DNA from: Actinokineospora globicatena
GTDB taxonomy: Bacteria > Actinomycetota > Actinomycetes > Mycobacteriales > Pseudonocardiaceae
Direction: 5' to 3'
Assembly: GCF_024171945.1 (NCBI RefSeq)
Contig: NZ_JAMTCR010000003.1
Span: forward strand, 1-64,000
Length of the DNA stretch: 64,000 nucleotides
Below are positions 25,496 through 33,462 of the stretch, piece by piece. Positions within the stretch are counted from its first letter, which is position 1, and every line of letters begins with the position of its first letter. The translations under genes were made by a program, and so were the position numbers. The notes beneath the pieces are model-generated. The model had not been told where the DNA came from and did not search any database. It saw only the letters and a list, made by a program, of their open reading frames with translations.

Positions 25496-26845
25496 TCAGC
25501 CCTGGTGCGACGCCCGGATCATCTCCGTGCGGTCGACGACCTTGATGCGCTCCCGGCCGTGCGGGGCACCCAGCGCGCGCTCGTACGCGTCGAGGTTCTT
25601 CCAGCCCTGCCAGGTCGTGAACTCGATGCCGCGCTCGTTGAGGAACCGCACCACGGCGCCCGGGTCCGGGTGCGTGGCCGGGCGCAGCGTCGGCGCGTCG
25701 GCCAGCAGCGACGCCACCGTCTCCGACGAGCAGCCCTTGGTGTGCCCGATCAGGCCGATCGGGCCGCGCTTGATCCAACCCGCGACGTACGCGCCGGGGA
25801 CCAGGTCGTCGTCCATGTCCAGCACCCGGCCCTTGCTGTGCGGGACGGTGCCGGAGACGTGGTCGAACGGCAGGTCGGCCAGGTGCGACGACAGGTAGCC
25901 GACCGCCCGGTACACCGCCTGGACGTCCCACTCGTGGAACACGCCGGTGCCGCGCACGGACCCGTCGCCGGTCAACTCGGTGCGCTCGGTGCGCAGGCCG
26001 GTGACCTTGCCGCCGTCACCGAGGATCGCGGCGGGGGAGTGGAAGAAGTGCAGGTGCAGCCTGCGCGGCCGGGTGCCGACGTCGCGGATCGCCCACTCCT
26101 GCAACGTCTTGACCACCATGTCGACCTGCTTGGACGCCCGGATCGCGGCGATCGAGCCCTCGTCGAACTCGATGTCCTCCGGGTCCACGATGACCTCGAC
26201 GGTCGGCGAGTGGTCCAGCTCGCGCAGCTCCAGCGGGGTGAACTTCGCCTGAGCCGGGCCGCGCCTGCCGAACACGTGCACGTCGGTGACCGCGTTGGCG
26301 ACCAGTCCGGAGTGGACGTTGTCCGGGATCTCGGTGACCAGCATCTCCTCGGCGGACTTCGCCAGCACCCGGGCCACGTCCAGCGCGACGTTGCCAGCGC
26401 CGAGCACGGCGACGGAGGTGGCCGTCAGGGGCCACGTGCGCGCGACGTCGGGGTGGCCGTCGTACCACGAGACGAAATCGGCCGCGCCGTACGCGCCGTC
26501 GAGGTCGACGCCGGGGATGTCGAGCGGGCGGTCGTCGACCGCGCCGGTGGCGAACACGACCGCGTCGTAGAACTGGCGCAGCTCGTCGAGCTTGACGTCG
26601 CCGCCGTAGTCGATGTTGCCGAACAGCCGCACGCCCGGCTTGTCCAGCACCCGGTGCAGCGCGTCGACGATGCCCTTGATCCGCGGGTGGTCGGGCGCGA
26701 CCCCGTAGCGGATCAGCCCGAACGGCGCGGGCATCCGCTCGAACAGGTCCACGCTGACCTCGGCGCCGGACTTGATCAGCGCGTCCACGGTGTAGATCCC
26801 CGCCGGACCGGCACCCACCACGGCGACTCGCAAGGGACGACCCAC
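25496..26845 (-). CDS. fprA: Ferredoxin/NADPH reductase, adrenodoxin-reductase family (FprA-like)
   Basis: A 449-residue flavoenzyme that passes electrons from NADPH to ferredoxin. Visible are the FAD-binding 'RVAVVGAGPAGIYTVDAL' at the N-terminus, 'PAPFGLIRYGVAPDHPRIKG', the NADPH-binding 'VAVLGAGNVALDVARVLAKS', 'VHVFGRRGPAQAKFTPLELR', and near the end 'YVAGWIKRGPIGLIGHTKG', all hallmarks of FprA of Mycobacterium and adrenodoxin reductase. I chose GTG 26845, which has AGGAG six nt upstream. The longer start at 26878 would leave only 11 nt to a perfect iron box at 26890-26908 and no room for a ribosome site. The box implies repression by a DtxR/IdeR regulator when iron is plentiful. Length is normal. 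Confidence 0.95.
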   Translation of the reverse strand: MGRPLRVAVVGAGPAGIYTVDALIKSGAEVSVDLFERMPAPFGLIRYGVAPDHPRIKGIVDALHRVLDKPGVRLFGNIDYGGDVKLDELRQFYDAVVFATGAVDDRPLDIPGVDLDGAYGAADFVSWYDGHPDVARTWPLTATSVAVLGAGNVALDVARVLAKSAEEMLVTEIPDNVHSGLVANAVTDVHVFGRRGPAQAKFTPLELRELDHSPTVEVIVDPEDIEFDEGSIAAIRASKQVDMVVKTLQEWAIRDVGTRPRRLHLHFFHSPAAILGDGGKVTGLRTERTELTGDGSVRGTGVFHEWDVQAVYRAVGYLSSHLADLPFDHVSGTVPHSKGRVLDMDDDLVPGAYVAGWIKRGPIGLIGHTKGCSSETVASLLADAPTLRPATHPDPGAVVRFLNERGIEFTTWQGWKNLDAYERALGAPHGRERIKVVDRTEMIRASHQG

Positions 26846-26889
26846 CACACGCTCCTGACTTCCCATCGACGGCATCACCGCCTAGACTA

Positions 26890-26908
26890 AGGTAAGCCTT
26901 ACCTAAGG
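26890..26908 (-). promoter_or_regulatory. DtxR/IdeR iron box upstream of fprA
   Basis: TAAGGTAAGCCTTACCTAA is a perfect 19-nt inverted repeat around one centre base pair and fits the DtxR/IdeR consensus TWAGGTWAGSCTWACCTWA at every position. It ends 45 nt before the chosen fprA start, suitable for covering the promoter. Confidence 0.9.
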
Positions 26909-26940
26909 AGAATGTGACCCCGGCCACCCAGTGGCGCCCG

Positions 26941-27513
26941 TCACGTGCGACTGACCAGCAGGTACCGCTCGTCGGTGATCGGCTTCCCCCACAGCGCGGG
27001 GTCGTCCAGCACGTGCACCTCGGCCTGGTGTCGGTGGGCCAGCACCAGATCCGAGCACTCGGCGGCGGTGAGCCCGGCACCGGTGAACCAGTGCCCTTCA
27101 ACGAGCGCGAGCCGCCCGCCGGGTCGCAACAACCGTACCCATCGGGCAATTGCGGCGTCCGGGTCGGGTAGCGCCCACAACACGTGGCGCACGAGGACAA
27201 CGTCGCACGATGCTTCCGGGTACGGCGGGTCGCTCGCGTCGCCGAGGGTGAACTCGACGCGTCCGGCTGCTTTTGCGGCGGCTATGGCGAGCATGCGCGG
27301 GGACAGGTCGAGCCCGCGCACGCGGTAGCCGTTGTCCGCAAGGAGGACGGAGAGGCTGCCGGTTCCGCAACCGAGATCGACCACTTCGGCGGGGGCTGGC
27401 GGTAGTTCCGGCAGCAAGATTTCCGCCCATGCTGCCCGGACCGCCGGGTCTTTCAGGCCGTGATCCGGTTCCTCGTCAAAGGTCGCCGCCTGCTTGTCCC
27501 AGAACGCTGTCAT
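26941..27513 (-). CDS. Class I SAM-dependent methyltransferase
   Basis: A 190-residue cytosolic protein with the Methyltransf_11/25 fold. 'FWDKQAATFDEEPDHGLKDP' opens it, motif I is 'EVVDLGCGTGSLSVLLADNG', motif II 'VRGLDLSPRMLAIA' ends strand 2, and 'CDVVLVRHVLWALPDPD' and 'LLRPGGRLALVEGHW' follow. ATG 27513 is the standard start for this subfamily and lies 38 nt inside the 3' end of the preceding propeller gene, so the pair is probably co-transcribed. The substrate is unknown. The iron box downstream belongs to fprA, not to this gene. Confidence 0.88.
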   Translation of the reverse strand: MTAFWDKQAATFDEEPDHGLKDPAVRAAWAEILLPELPPAPAEVVDLGCGTGSLSVLLADNGYRVRGLDLSPRMLAIAAAKAAGRVEFTLGDASDPPYPEASCDVVLVRHVLWALPDPDAAIARWVRLLRPGGRLALVEGHWFTGAGLTAAECSDLVLAHRHQAEVHVLDDPALWGKPITDERYLLVSRT

Positions 27514-28384
27514 GGTGCCGATTCTCGGGCAGCCAGGTGCGGAGCCGGGCGTCGGCCAGGGCGCCGGTCGCGGGGTTCTGGGCGATGGGGTGAAAACCGT
27601 CGACGCGGTGGAGGTGCTCGGTGGGGGACCAGACCTCCAGCCCGTCGGCCGCGGCGATGTACAGCAGGCCCTCGTGCGACCACAGCCGACCGTCCGGCGC
27701 CGCGATCCGCGCCGTGGTCTCACCGCTGGGGATGTCGACGAGGGCGACTGTGCCCTCGGCCTGCACCGCGATGGTGTCGTCGTCGAGCCACGTCGTGGGT
27801 CGGTTCCAGTCGAGGGGGAAGGGGCCGACCTCCCTGGCCGCCTCCGCCGCCGGTTCGCCCGCCTGCCACGCCGCCAGGTCGATCGCCACCTGGACCCCTA
27901 CCGGCTGCCACATCCACCCGTCTACCAGCAGCCACCGGCCGGACGGACTCGGGTGGATCGAGCCGTGGAAGAAGTCGAGCTCCTCGTCGACCTCCCGCGC
28001 ACTGAGCAGCTCCCCGCTCGCCACGTCGAACAGATCCAGCCGATTCCACGCCGTCGCCGCGACCACCAGGTCCGCCCCCACGAACGCCACCGGGAACAAC
28101 GTCGGCCCCGGGCAGTAGTCGCCCCGATCCAACTCAAGGGTCACCGCCCCGGTGGCCAACTCCACCACGACCCCGGTCTCCCCGTGATCGACAACCACCG
28201 CCACGAACCGCCCACTGGCACTGGCATGCACCCCCACCGACTCCCGCGGATGGCCCGCCGAAACCTCCACCCGCCCTCGCGCCCGCTGCCACCCGTCGCC
28301 GAACTCCACCAACTCCCCACCCACCAGCGCCACCCACCCACCCGGCACCGCCGCCAACCCCCGCGCCCCAATCCCCACACCCAT
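27476..28384 (-). CDS. Cytosolic beta-propeller-like protein
   Basis: A 302-residue protein with no signal peptide. ATG 28384 chosen; GTG 28396 is possible. It consists of repeated four-strand-like segments, e.g. 'SGRFVAVVVDHGETGVVVEL', 'WNRLDLFDVASGELLSAREV', 'SPSGRWLLVDGWMWQPVGVQ' and 'VALVDIPSGETTARIAAPDG', giving about six WD40/YVTN-like blades. No catalytic motif. It overlaps the methyltransferase start by 38 nt and forms an operon with it. A recognition or scaffold function is possible but not shown. Confidence 0.65.
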   Translation of the reverse strand: MGVGIGARGLAAVPGGWVALVGGELVEFGDGWQRARGRVEVSAGHPRESVGVHASASGRFVAVVVDHGETGVVVELATGAVTLELDRGDYCPGPTLFPVAFVGADLVVAATAWNRLDLFDVASGELLSAREVDEELDFFHGSIHPSPSGRWLLVDGWMWQPVGVQVAIDLAAWQAGEPAAEAAREVGPFPLDWNRPTTWLDDDTIAVQAEGTVALVDIPSGETTARIAAPDGRLWSHEGLLYIAAADGLEVWSPTEHLHRVDGFHPIAQNPATGALADARLRTWLPENRHHDSVLGQAGGDL

Positions 28385-29041
28385 AATGCGCCGCACCCTA
28401 GCCCCGTCCCCCCACCCCTACCACCACTTTTGCCCCCCGCCGCCCTCTCGCCGCAGAGCCCGCGCCCAACCTCACGCCCCGCCACGGGATCCACCCCGAC
28501 ACCGCCTCTAATGCGGAGACCGCCCGAACCCAACCACTCCTCGCCGCTGCGGAATCAAGCTCCGCCGTCCCGGAGGCTGCCCCCGTCTTCGATCGGCCGC
28601 TGTTCCGGAGGGCGCCCCCGCGAACCCCGGCCCCCACCCTGTCCCGGGGGGCGTCCCCAGGCCCAGTGTACCGGGACCCCATCGCCCGAAGGGGTGACGG
28701 GGAAAAGCTGTGGATAACTCGGGGGCTTGGGGACAACTCGACCTCGGCGAACGGGGGAGCGGGGCGTCGGGAGGGCGCGAGTTTCACCTGGTCGGGGGGC
28801 CGATGGCGGGCCGTTGTGGAGCTTGTCGAGTGCCCGTCAACCAGGCGCGCCGGAGGGGTGACTCGGCGCGGAAGGCAAGGGCCATCTGGGTGTTATGGGG
28901 TCGGGATGAGGAAACTGCCGGTCGATGGCCGTGTGGATCCACTGTGGACAAACAAGCGAGGTGGCCGCCTGGTGGGAGGATTCGACAGGTGATCACGGTG
29001 GTTCGAGAATCGTTGGCATGTCGAGTGTGGGGAGGCCTGGG
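28385..29041. other. Intergenic region, ~650 nt, with repeat copy 2
   Basis: Divergent region between the propeller gene and the sugar-importer operon. It contains repeat copy 2 (28619-28722) and, separately, a perfect DnaA-box variant TGTGGACAA (complement TTGTCCACA) at 28943-28951. Otherwise pyrimidine-rich sequence without credible genes. Confidence 0.5.
28619..28722 (+). repeat. Dispersed DnaA-box intergenic repeat, copy 2
   Basis: GC-rich core CCCCCACCCTGTCCCGGGGG (28631-28650), then GCCCAGTGTACCGGGACCC, then TGTGGATAA at 28709-28717. This is the shortest and most diverged copy but keeps the same order as copies 1 and 4. Confidence 0.7.
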
Positions 29042-30265
29042 ATGCTGAGCCGTCGGTCGTTTGGGGTGGTGGCGGGGTTGTTGGGGTTGGCCGCGTGTGG
29101 GGTGAACACCGGGCGGGAGGGGGCTGGTGGGGGGACGGTGCGGCACTGGTACCACGCCTATGGGGAGGATGGGGTGCAGGACGCGGTGCGGCGGTACGCG
29201 GCGGCTTATCCTGGGGCGAGGGTCGAGGTGCAGTGGAACCCCGGTGACTACGACTCCAAGGTCCTGACCGCGTTGCAGACCAGCGCCGTGCCGGACGTGT
29301 TCGAGGCGCAGGTCAAGGTCGACTGGGTGCGGCAGAAGCAGGTCGTGCCGCTCGATGACCTGCTGGGCGACACCCGCGACGACTTCGTGCGCGCGCTGCT
29401 GGACTCCCAGACCGTGGACGGCAAGCTCTACGGCGTCCCCCAGGCCATCGACACGCAGGTCCTCTACTACCGCCCCAGCCTGCTCGAGAAGGCAGGCGTC
29501 ACCCCGCCCAAGGCCGTGGACGAGCTGATCGATGCGGCGAAGCGCCTGACTGCGGGCGGTGTGCGCGGCCTCTTCGCGGGCAACGACGGTGGCGTGGGTG
29601 TGCTCACCGCGCCGTTGCTGTGGTCGGCGGGCCTGGATTTCCTGTCGGACGACGGCAAAGCGCCGGGTTTCGACGACCCCCGCGCAGCGACCGTCTTCGG
29701 CAAGCTGCGCGAGCTCAACGAGACCCTGCTCCTCGGCGCCCCGACCGACTGGTCCGACCCGGGCGCGTTCGTCGACGGGCTTGCCGCGATGCAGTGGACC
29801 GGACTGTGGAACCTGCCGAAGATCACCGCCGCGCACGGTGACGACGTCGGCGTGCTGCCGTTCCCGCGTCTGGACGCCGATGGTGCCGAGTCCGTGCCGG
29901 TCGGCGCCTACAGTGCGATGGTCAACGCCCGTAGCGCCGACGTCGAGGCGGCGAAGGCGTACGTCAAGTGGTTGTGGGTCGACAAGTCCGACTACCAAAC
30001 GGAATTCGCCACCGCGTTCGGCGCGCACCTGCCCGCCCGGAAGAGCCTCGCCGCCACAGCGCTGCGAGACGGTCCGGGCAAGGAGGTCGTCGGGTTCGTC
30101 ACCAGCGGTGGACGTATCGCCAGCCCTGCCCGGTGGTCGGCCCGCGCCAACACCGCCCTGTCCGACGCGGTATCCCGGATCGCCAGGCAAGGCGCCGACC
30201 CGGCGGGGGAGTTGCGCGCGGCCCTGGACGTGGCCCGCGACGAGATCGCCCGGCTGGACCGGTGA
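29042..30265 (+). CDS. Sugar ABC transporter substrate-binding lipoprotein
   Basis: A 407-residue extracellular solute-binding protein, family 1. ATG 29042 follows GGGGAGG. 'LSRRSFGVVAGLLGLAACG' combines a twin-arginine-like start with the lipobox LAAC. The body has 'YPGARVEVQWNPGDYDSKVL', 'VPDVFEAQVKVDWVRQKQVV', 'KLYGVPQAIDTQVLYYRPSL' and 'AAMQWTGLWNLPKI', the usual landmarks of CUT1 sugar-binding proteins. It starts a three-gene importer operon; its stop overlaps the next start as GTGA. The sugar is unknown. Confidence 0.9.
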   Translation: MLSRRSFGVVAGLLGLAACGVNTGREGAGGGTVRHWYHAYGEDGVQDAVRRYAAAYPGARVEVQWNPGDYDSKVLTALQTSAVPDVFEAQVKVDWVRQKQVVPLDDLLGDTRDDFVRALLDSQTVDGKLYGVPQAIDTQVLYYRPSLLEKAGVTPPKAVDELIDAAKRLTAGGVRGLFAGNDGGVGVLTAPLLWSAGLDFLSDDGKAPGFDDPRAATVFGKLRELNETLLLGAPTDWSDPGAFVDGLAAMQWTGLWNLPKITAAHGDDVGVLPFPRLDADGAESVPVGAYSAMVNARSADVEAAKAYVKWLWVDKSDYQTEFATAFGAHLPARKSLAATALRDGPGKEVVGFVTSGGRIASPARWSARANTALSDAVSRIARQGADPAGELRAALDVARDEIARLDR

Positions 30266-31191
30266 ACCCGGCGCACCCAATGCGAGCGATCGTCAAGAGG
30301 GCGAACAGCCGGAACACGCTGGTGTTCTGGCTGTTCGTCGGCCCCTTCGCGATCGGCCTGCTCCTGTTCACCTACGTCCCCATCACCTGGAGCGCCTACC
30401 TCAGCATGTTCGATGCGCGGAACACCGTCACCCCAACGGAGTTCGTCGGCCTCGCGAACTACATCGACATCCTCACCGACCGAGCCTTCCTGGACAGCAT
30501 CGGCACCTTCACCGTGTTCGCCGCGTTCATCGTCCCGACCACAGTGGTCCTCTCACTCGCCCTCGCGTTGCTGGTCAACCAGGTTACCTGGGCGCGGGCT
30601 TTCTTCCGGTCGGTGTACTTCCTCCCGTTCGCCTGCTCCTACGTCGTGGCGTCGCTGGTGTGGAAGATGTCGCTGTTCCCCGGAGTGGACAGTGGCATCG
30701 CGAACACCGTCCTGGGCTGGTTCGGAGCCGACCCGGAAGCCTGGATCGGCACGGTAGAACCGCCGCTGTACTGGGTCGTCCTGGTCACCGCCCGCCTGTG
30801 GCTGCAACTGGGCTTCTACATGCTCCTGTTCATCGCCGCGCTGCAACGGATCCCCACGCACCTCTACGAAGCCGCCTGGATCGACGGCGCCTCAACGGGT
30901 TGGCAGTCCTTCCGCCACATCACCCTGCCGGGCCTGCGCGGAGCCCTGGTCGCCGTCCTCACCCTCAACCTGATCAACGCCTACCAGGCCTTCGACGAGT
31001 TCTACAACATCCTCGGCGACGCACGCGGATACCCACCGTTCGCACGTCCACCCCTGGTGTACCTGTACTACACCTCGCTCGGCTCCGGTGGGCAAGACCT
31101 CGGGCGGGGGAGTGCGGGCGCCGTCGTACTGGCCCTGGTGATCGCCCTCGCGACCCTGTTGTCCGGCCGGGTGTTCCGGAGGCCGACCTGA
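30262..31191 (+). CDS. Sugar ABC transporter permease (MalF-type)
   Basis: A 309-residue inner-membrane protein with six predicted helices and the coupling-loop motif 'EAAWIDGASTGWQSFRHITL' (EAA-x3-G). GTG 30262 overlaps the upstream stop (GTGA); ATG 30280 is an alternative. N-terminal helix 'LVFWLFVGPFAIGLLLFTYV' and 'YFLPFACSYVVASLVWKMS' are typical of MalF/LacF-like subunits. The next permease starts in the TGATG overlap. Partner of the binding protein above. Confidence 0.9.
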   Translation: MNPAHPMRAIVKRANSRNTLVFWLFVGPFAIGLLLFTYVPITWSAYLSMFDARNTVTPTEFVGLANYIDILTDRAFLDSIGTFTVFAAFIVPTTVVLSLALALLVNQVTWARAFFRSVYFLPFACSYVVASLVWKMSLFPGVDSGIANTVLGWFGADPEAWIGTVEPPLYWVVLVTARLWLQLGFYMLLFIAALQRIPTHLYEAAWIDGASTGWQSFRHITLPGLRGALVAVLTLNLINAYQAFDEFYNILGDARGYPPFARPPLVYLYYTSLGSGGQDLGRGSAGAVVLALVIALATLLSGRVFRRPT

Positions 31192-31949
31192 TGCGATCAC
31201 TCGCCCGATGGACGGCGTTGGTCCTGACAGCCGCGCTGTTCCTGCTGCCCTTCGCCGTCCTCGTGGCCAAAGGATGGCCCGCACTCGCGGATGTGTTCAC
31301 CTACAAGGAGATCCCGTTCGCCCGCAGCCTGCTGAACTCGGCAGTAGTCGCGATAGCTCAGACCGTGGGCCAGGTGGTGCTGTGCTCACTCGCGGGCTAC
31401 GGCCTGGCGCGGATCCCGTACCGGCACGCGGCCAAGGTCCTCTACGCCGTCGTCGCCACGCTCATGGTGCCGACAGCGGTGACCTTCGTGCCGAGCTTCG
31501 TCGTGGTGTCGAGCCTCGGCTGGCTGTCCGACCTGCGCGGGCTGGTGGTCCCCGGCCTGTTCAGCGCGGTGAACGTCTTCCTCTTCCGCCAGTACTTCCT
31601 GGACTTCCCCGTACCGCTCGAGGAAGCCGGGCGACTGGACGGCCTGTCCCGCTGGGGCGTCTACTGGCGCGTGGTCGTGCCCAACTCGACGGCGTTCCTC
31701 GCCGCCATCGCGGTCATCGACTTCATCGGCAGCTGGAACCAGTTCCTGTGGCCACTGGTCATCGCCCAGGACTCGTCGACGTGGACCGTCCAGGTAGCCC
31801 TGTCCGGTCTGCTCACCGCGCAGAACCCCAAGACCACCCTGCTGTTCGCCGCCGCCACAGTGTCCATCCTGCCGATTATCCTCGTTTTCACCGTCCTGCA
31901 GCGATACCTCGTGCGGGGTATCTCTGAAACCGGACTGGGTGGCCAGTAG
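31191..31949 (+). CDS. Sugar ABC transporter permease (MalG-type)
   Basis: A 252-residue membrane protein, the second permease. It has about six helices and the loop motif 'EEAGRLDGLSRWGVYWRVVV' (EAG-x3-G), which contacts the ATPase. 'RSLLNSAVVAIAQTVGQVVL' and 'ATLMVPTAVTFVPSFVVVSS' match MalG/LacG subunits. It starts at ATG 31191 inside the upstream stop. No ATPase gene follows, so a shared MsiK-like ATPase elsewhere in the genome is expected, as for most CUT1 importers in actinomycetes. Confidence 0.9.
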   Translation: MRSLARWTALVLTAALFLLPFAVLVAKGWPALADVFTYKEIPFARSLLNSAVVAIAQTVGQVVLCSLAGYGLARIPYRHAAKVLYAVVATLMVPTAVTFVPSFVVVSSLGWLSDLRGLVVPGLFSAVNVFLFRQYFLDFPVPLEEAGRLDGLSRWGVYWRVVVPNSTAFLAAIAVIDFIGSWNQFLWPLVIAQDSSTWTVQVALSGLLTAQNPKTTLLFAAATVSILPIILVFTVLQRYLVRGISETGLGGQ

Positions 31950-32069
31950 TCACCGTCGAGTTGTTCGAACAGAGAACCTTCGGCCTGCTTTCGGCGCAAT
32001 CTCGTTGGCAGTCAACGAACCCGGCCATAGCATGTGATCACCCTGCTTCCCTGAGCGAATGGAAGTCCT

Positions 32070-33410
32070 GTGCGCACAAGGAGAATCATCGCGGCCGCGA
32101 CAGCCGCGATCGCCGCCGTCGGTCTGAGCGCCGTCCCGGCGGCGGCCCAGGTCGTGACCCTCGACGTGACCGCCCAGTGCGCCGACCCCCTCGCGGGTCC
32201 GGTGCGGGTCGCGGTCACCACCGATGTGGAGACCCCGGCCTACCTCAGTCCCGTCGCCGAGGCCCGGCGGATCACCGGCACCGTCACCCTGCCCGCCGCC
32301 ACCGTCGACGGGTTGATCGCCAAGGGCGCGACCAGCGTCTCGGGTTACCTGAACCTGTCGTTGGCGATCAGCGGGGCCAACACCGCCGAGGCGGTCAACA
32401 CCCTGGCCCTCGCGAGCCTCCCGCTCACCGCGGGCCGCGACCTGGTCTTCCCGGCCGTCGGCTACACCTCACCGGCGTACACCAGCAAGCTCGTCGGCAC
32501 CAACAACGTGGACCTCACCGGCCTGTGGGCCAACCTGTACCCGCGGCGCGCCGACACCTCCCCGGTCGTCCGCGGCGGCATCCACCCGAAGTGCACGCTG
32601 CCGGAGCCGAAGCGCTGGCTGTCGATCCGCACCGAGAGCGTCATCGCCGAGTACCACCCGGCGCCGAAGAACCTGAAGTTCAGCAACATCACCACCGACA
32701 GCATCACCGTCTCCTGGGATCCCACCAGTGGTCTGCTCGGCCCGCCGCTGGGCTACGACATCCTGGTCGACGAGGTGCCCGCACTGCGCCTCATCGGCGC
32801 GGGCAACACCACGGGCACCCTCACCGGCCTCAAGCCCGACACCGACCACTACATCCGGATCAGGGCCGTCGAGCGCGGCTACGAACGCCGCAGCGAGGTG
32901 TTCCCCATCCGCACCAGGTCCTTCTTCACCCACAACTACTTCGACACCGGCGGTTCGGTCACCATCAAGGGCACCCACGTCCAACTCCTCGGTGAGCAGG
33001 TGACCAAGCGCGAACTCGCCACGGGCAACCACACCTCGAACCCGACCTTCGCCCCCACCCAGGTCCGCCTGGGCGGCCTCGGCACCGCCCACCTCGAGTT
33101 CACCCCGCTCGACCCCGCCACCGGCACCTTCCAGGGCGGCGTCTTCACCGAGACCATCCGGCAGAAGGTCACCATCGCCCGCGTCACCCTCGGCGGCCGC
33201 ACCGTGGCCACCCCGAACTGCTCGACGACGGTCGAACTGCCGCTGACCTCGGGCCCCGACTTCAGGTTCAACGGCACCCCGAACCTCATGAGCGGCACCT
33301 TCACCATCCCGCCGTTGCGCGACTGCGGCCCCGCGACCACCCTGATCAACCGCCTCGTCGCGGGTCCGGGCAACACCGCGGCGATCAACTTCATCACCTA
33401 CGCCGGATAG
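32070..33410 (+). CDS. Secreted fibronectin type III-containing protein
   Basis: A 446-residue exported protein from GTG 32070. Sec signal 'IIAAATAAIAAVGLSAVPAA' with an AQA-like cleavage site. Residues ~28-165 are beta-rich, like DUF6801-type secreted domains ('GPVRVAVTTDVETPAYLSPV', 'ITGTVTLPAATVDGLIAKGA'). Residues ~195-280 form an FN3 domain ('NLKFSNITTDSITVSWDPTS', 'GTLTGLKPDTDHYIRIRAVE'). The C-terminus is another beta-domain with one Cys pair. No catalytic residues. Probably a surface or extracellular binding protein; a strong bidirectional hairpin follows. Confidence 0.75.
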   Translation: MRTRRIIAAATAAIAAVGLSAVPAAAQVVTLDVTAQCADPLAGPVRVAVTTDVETPAYLSPVAEARRITGTVTLPAATVDGLIAKGATSVSGYLNLSLAISGANTAEAVNTLALASLPLTAGRDLVFPAVGYTSPAYTSKLVGTNNVDLTGLWANLYPRRADTSPVVRGGIHPKCTLPEPKRWLSIRTESVIAEYHPAPKNLKFSNITTDSITVSWDPTSGLLGPPLGYDILVDEVPALRLIGAGNTTGTLTGLKPDTDHYIRIRAVERGYERRSEVFPIRTRSFFTHNYFDTGGSVTIKGTHVQLLGEQVTKRELATGNHTSNPTFAPTQVRLGGLGTAHLEFTPLDPATGTFQGGVFTETIRQKVTIARVTLGGRTVATPNCSTTVELPLTSGPDFRFNGTPNLMSGTFTIPPLRDCGPATTLINRLVAGPGNTAAINFITYAG

Positions 33411-33414
33411 CCGG

Positions 33415-33450
33415 AACCGGGTGGGGCAGCCCTGGCCGCCCCACCCGGTT
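33415..33450. terminator. Bidirectional hairpin terminator
   Basis: A perfect 13-bp stem AACCGGGTGGGGC (33415-33427) / complement (33438-33450) with a 10-nt loop, placed exactly between two convergent genes. The AA...TT base of the stem gives short T-tails both ways. Confidence 0.85.
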
Positions 33451-33462
33451 CTTCCCGCTCGG

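Noticed and set aside
28385-29041. Two overlapping plus-strand frames near 28666-29048
   Set aside because: They cross repeat copy 2 and the promoter region of the sugar importer, have atypical codon use and show no similarity.
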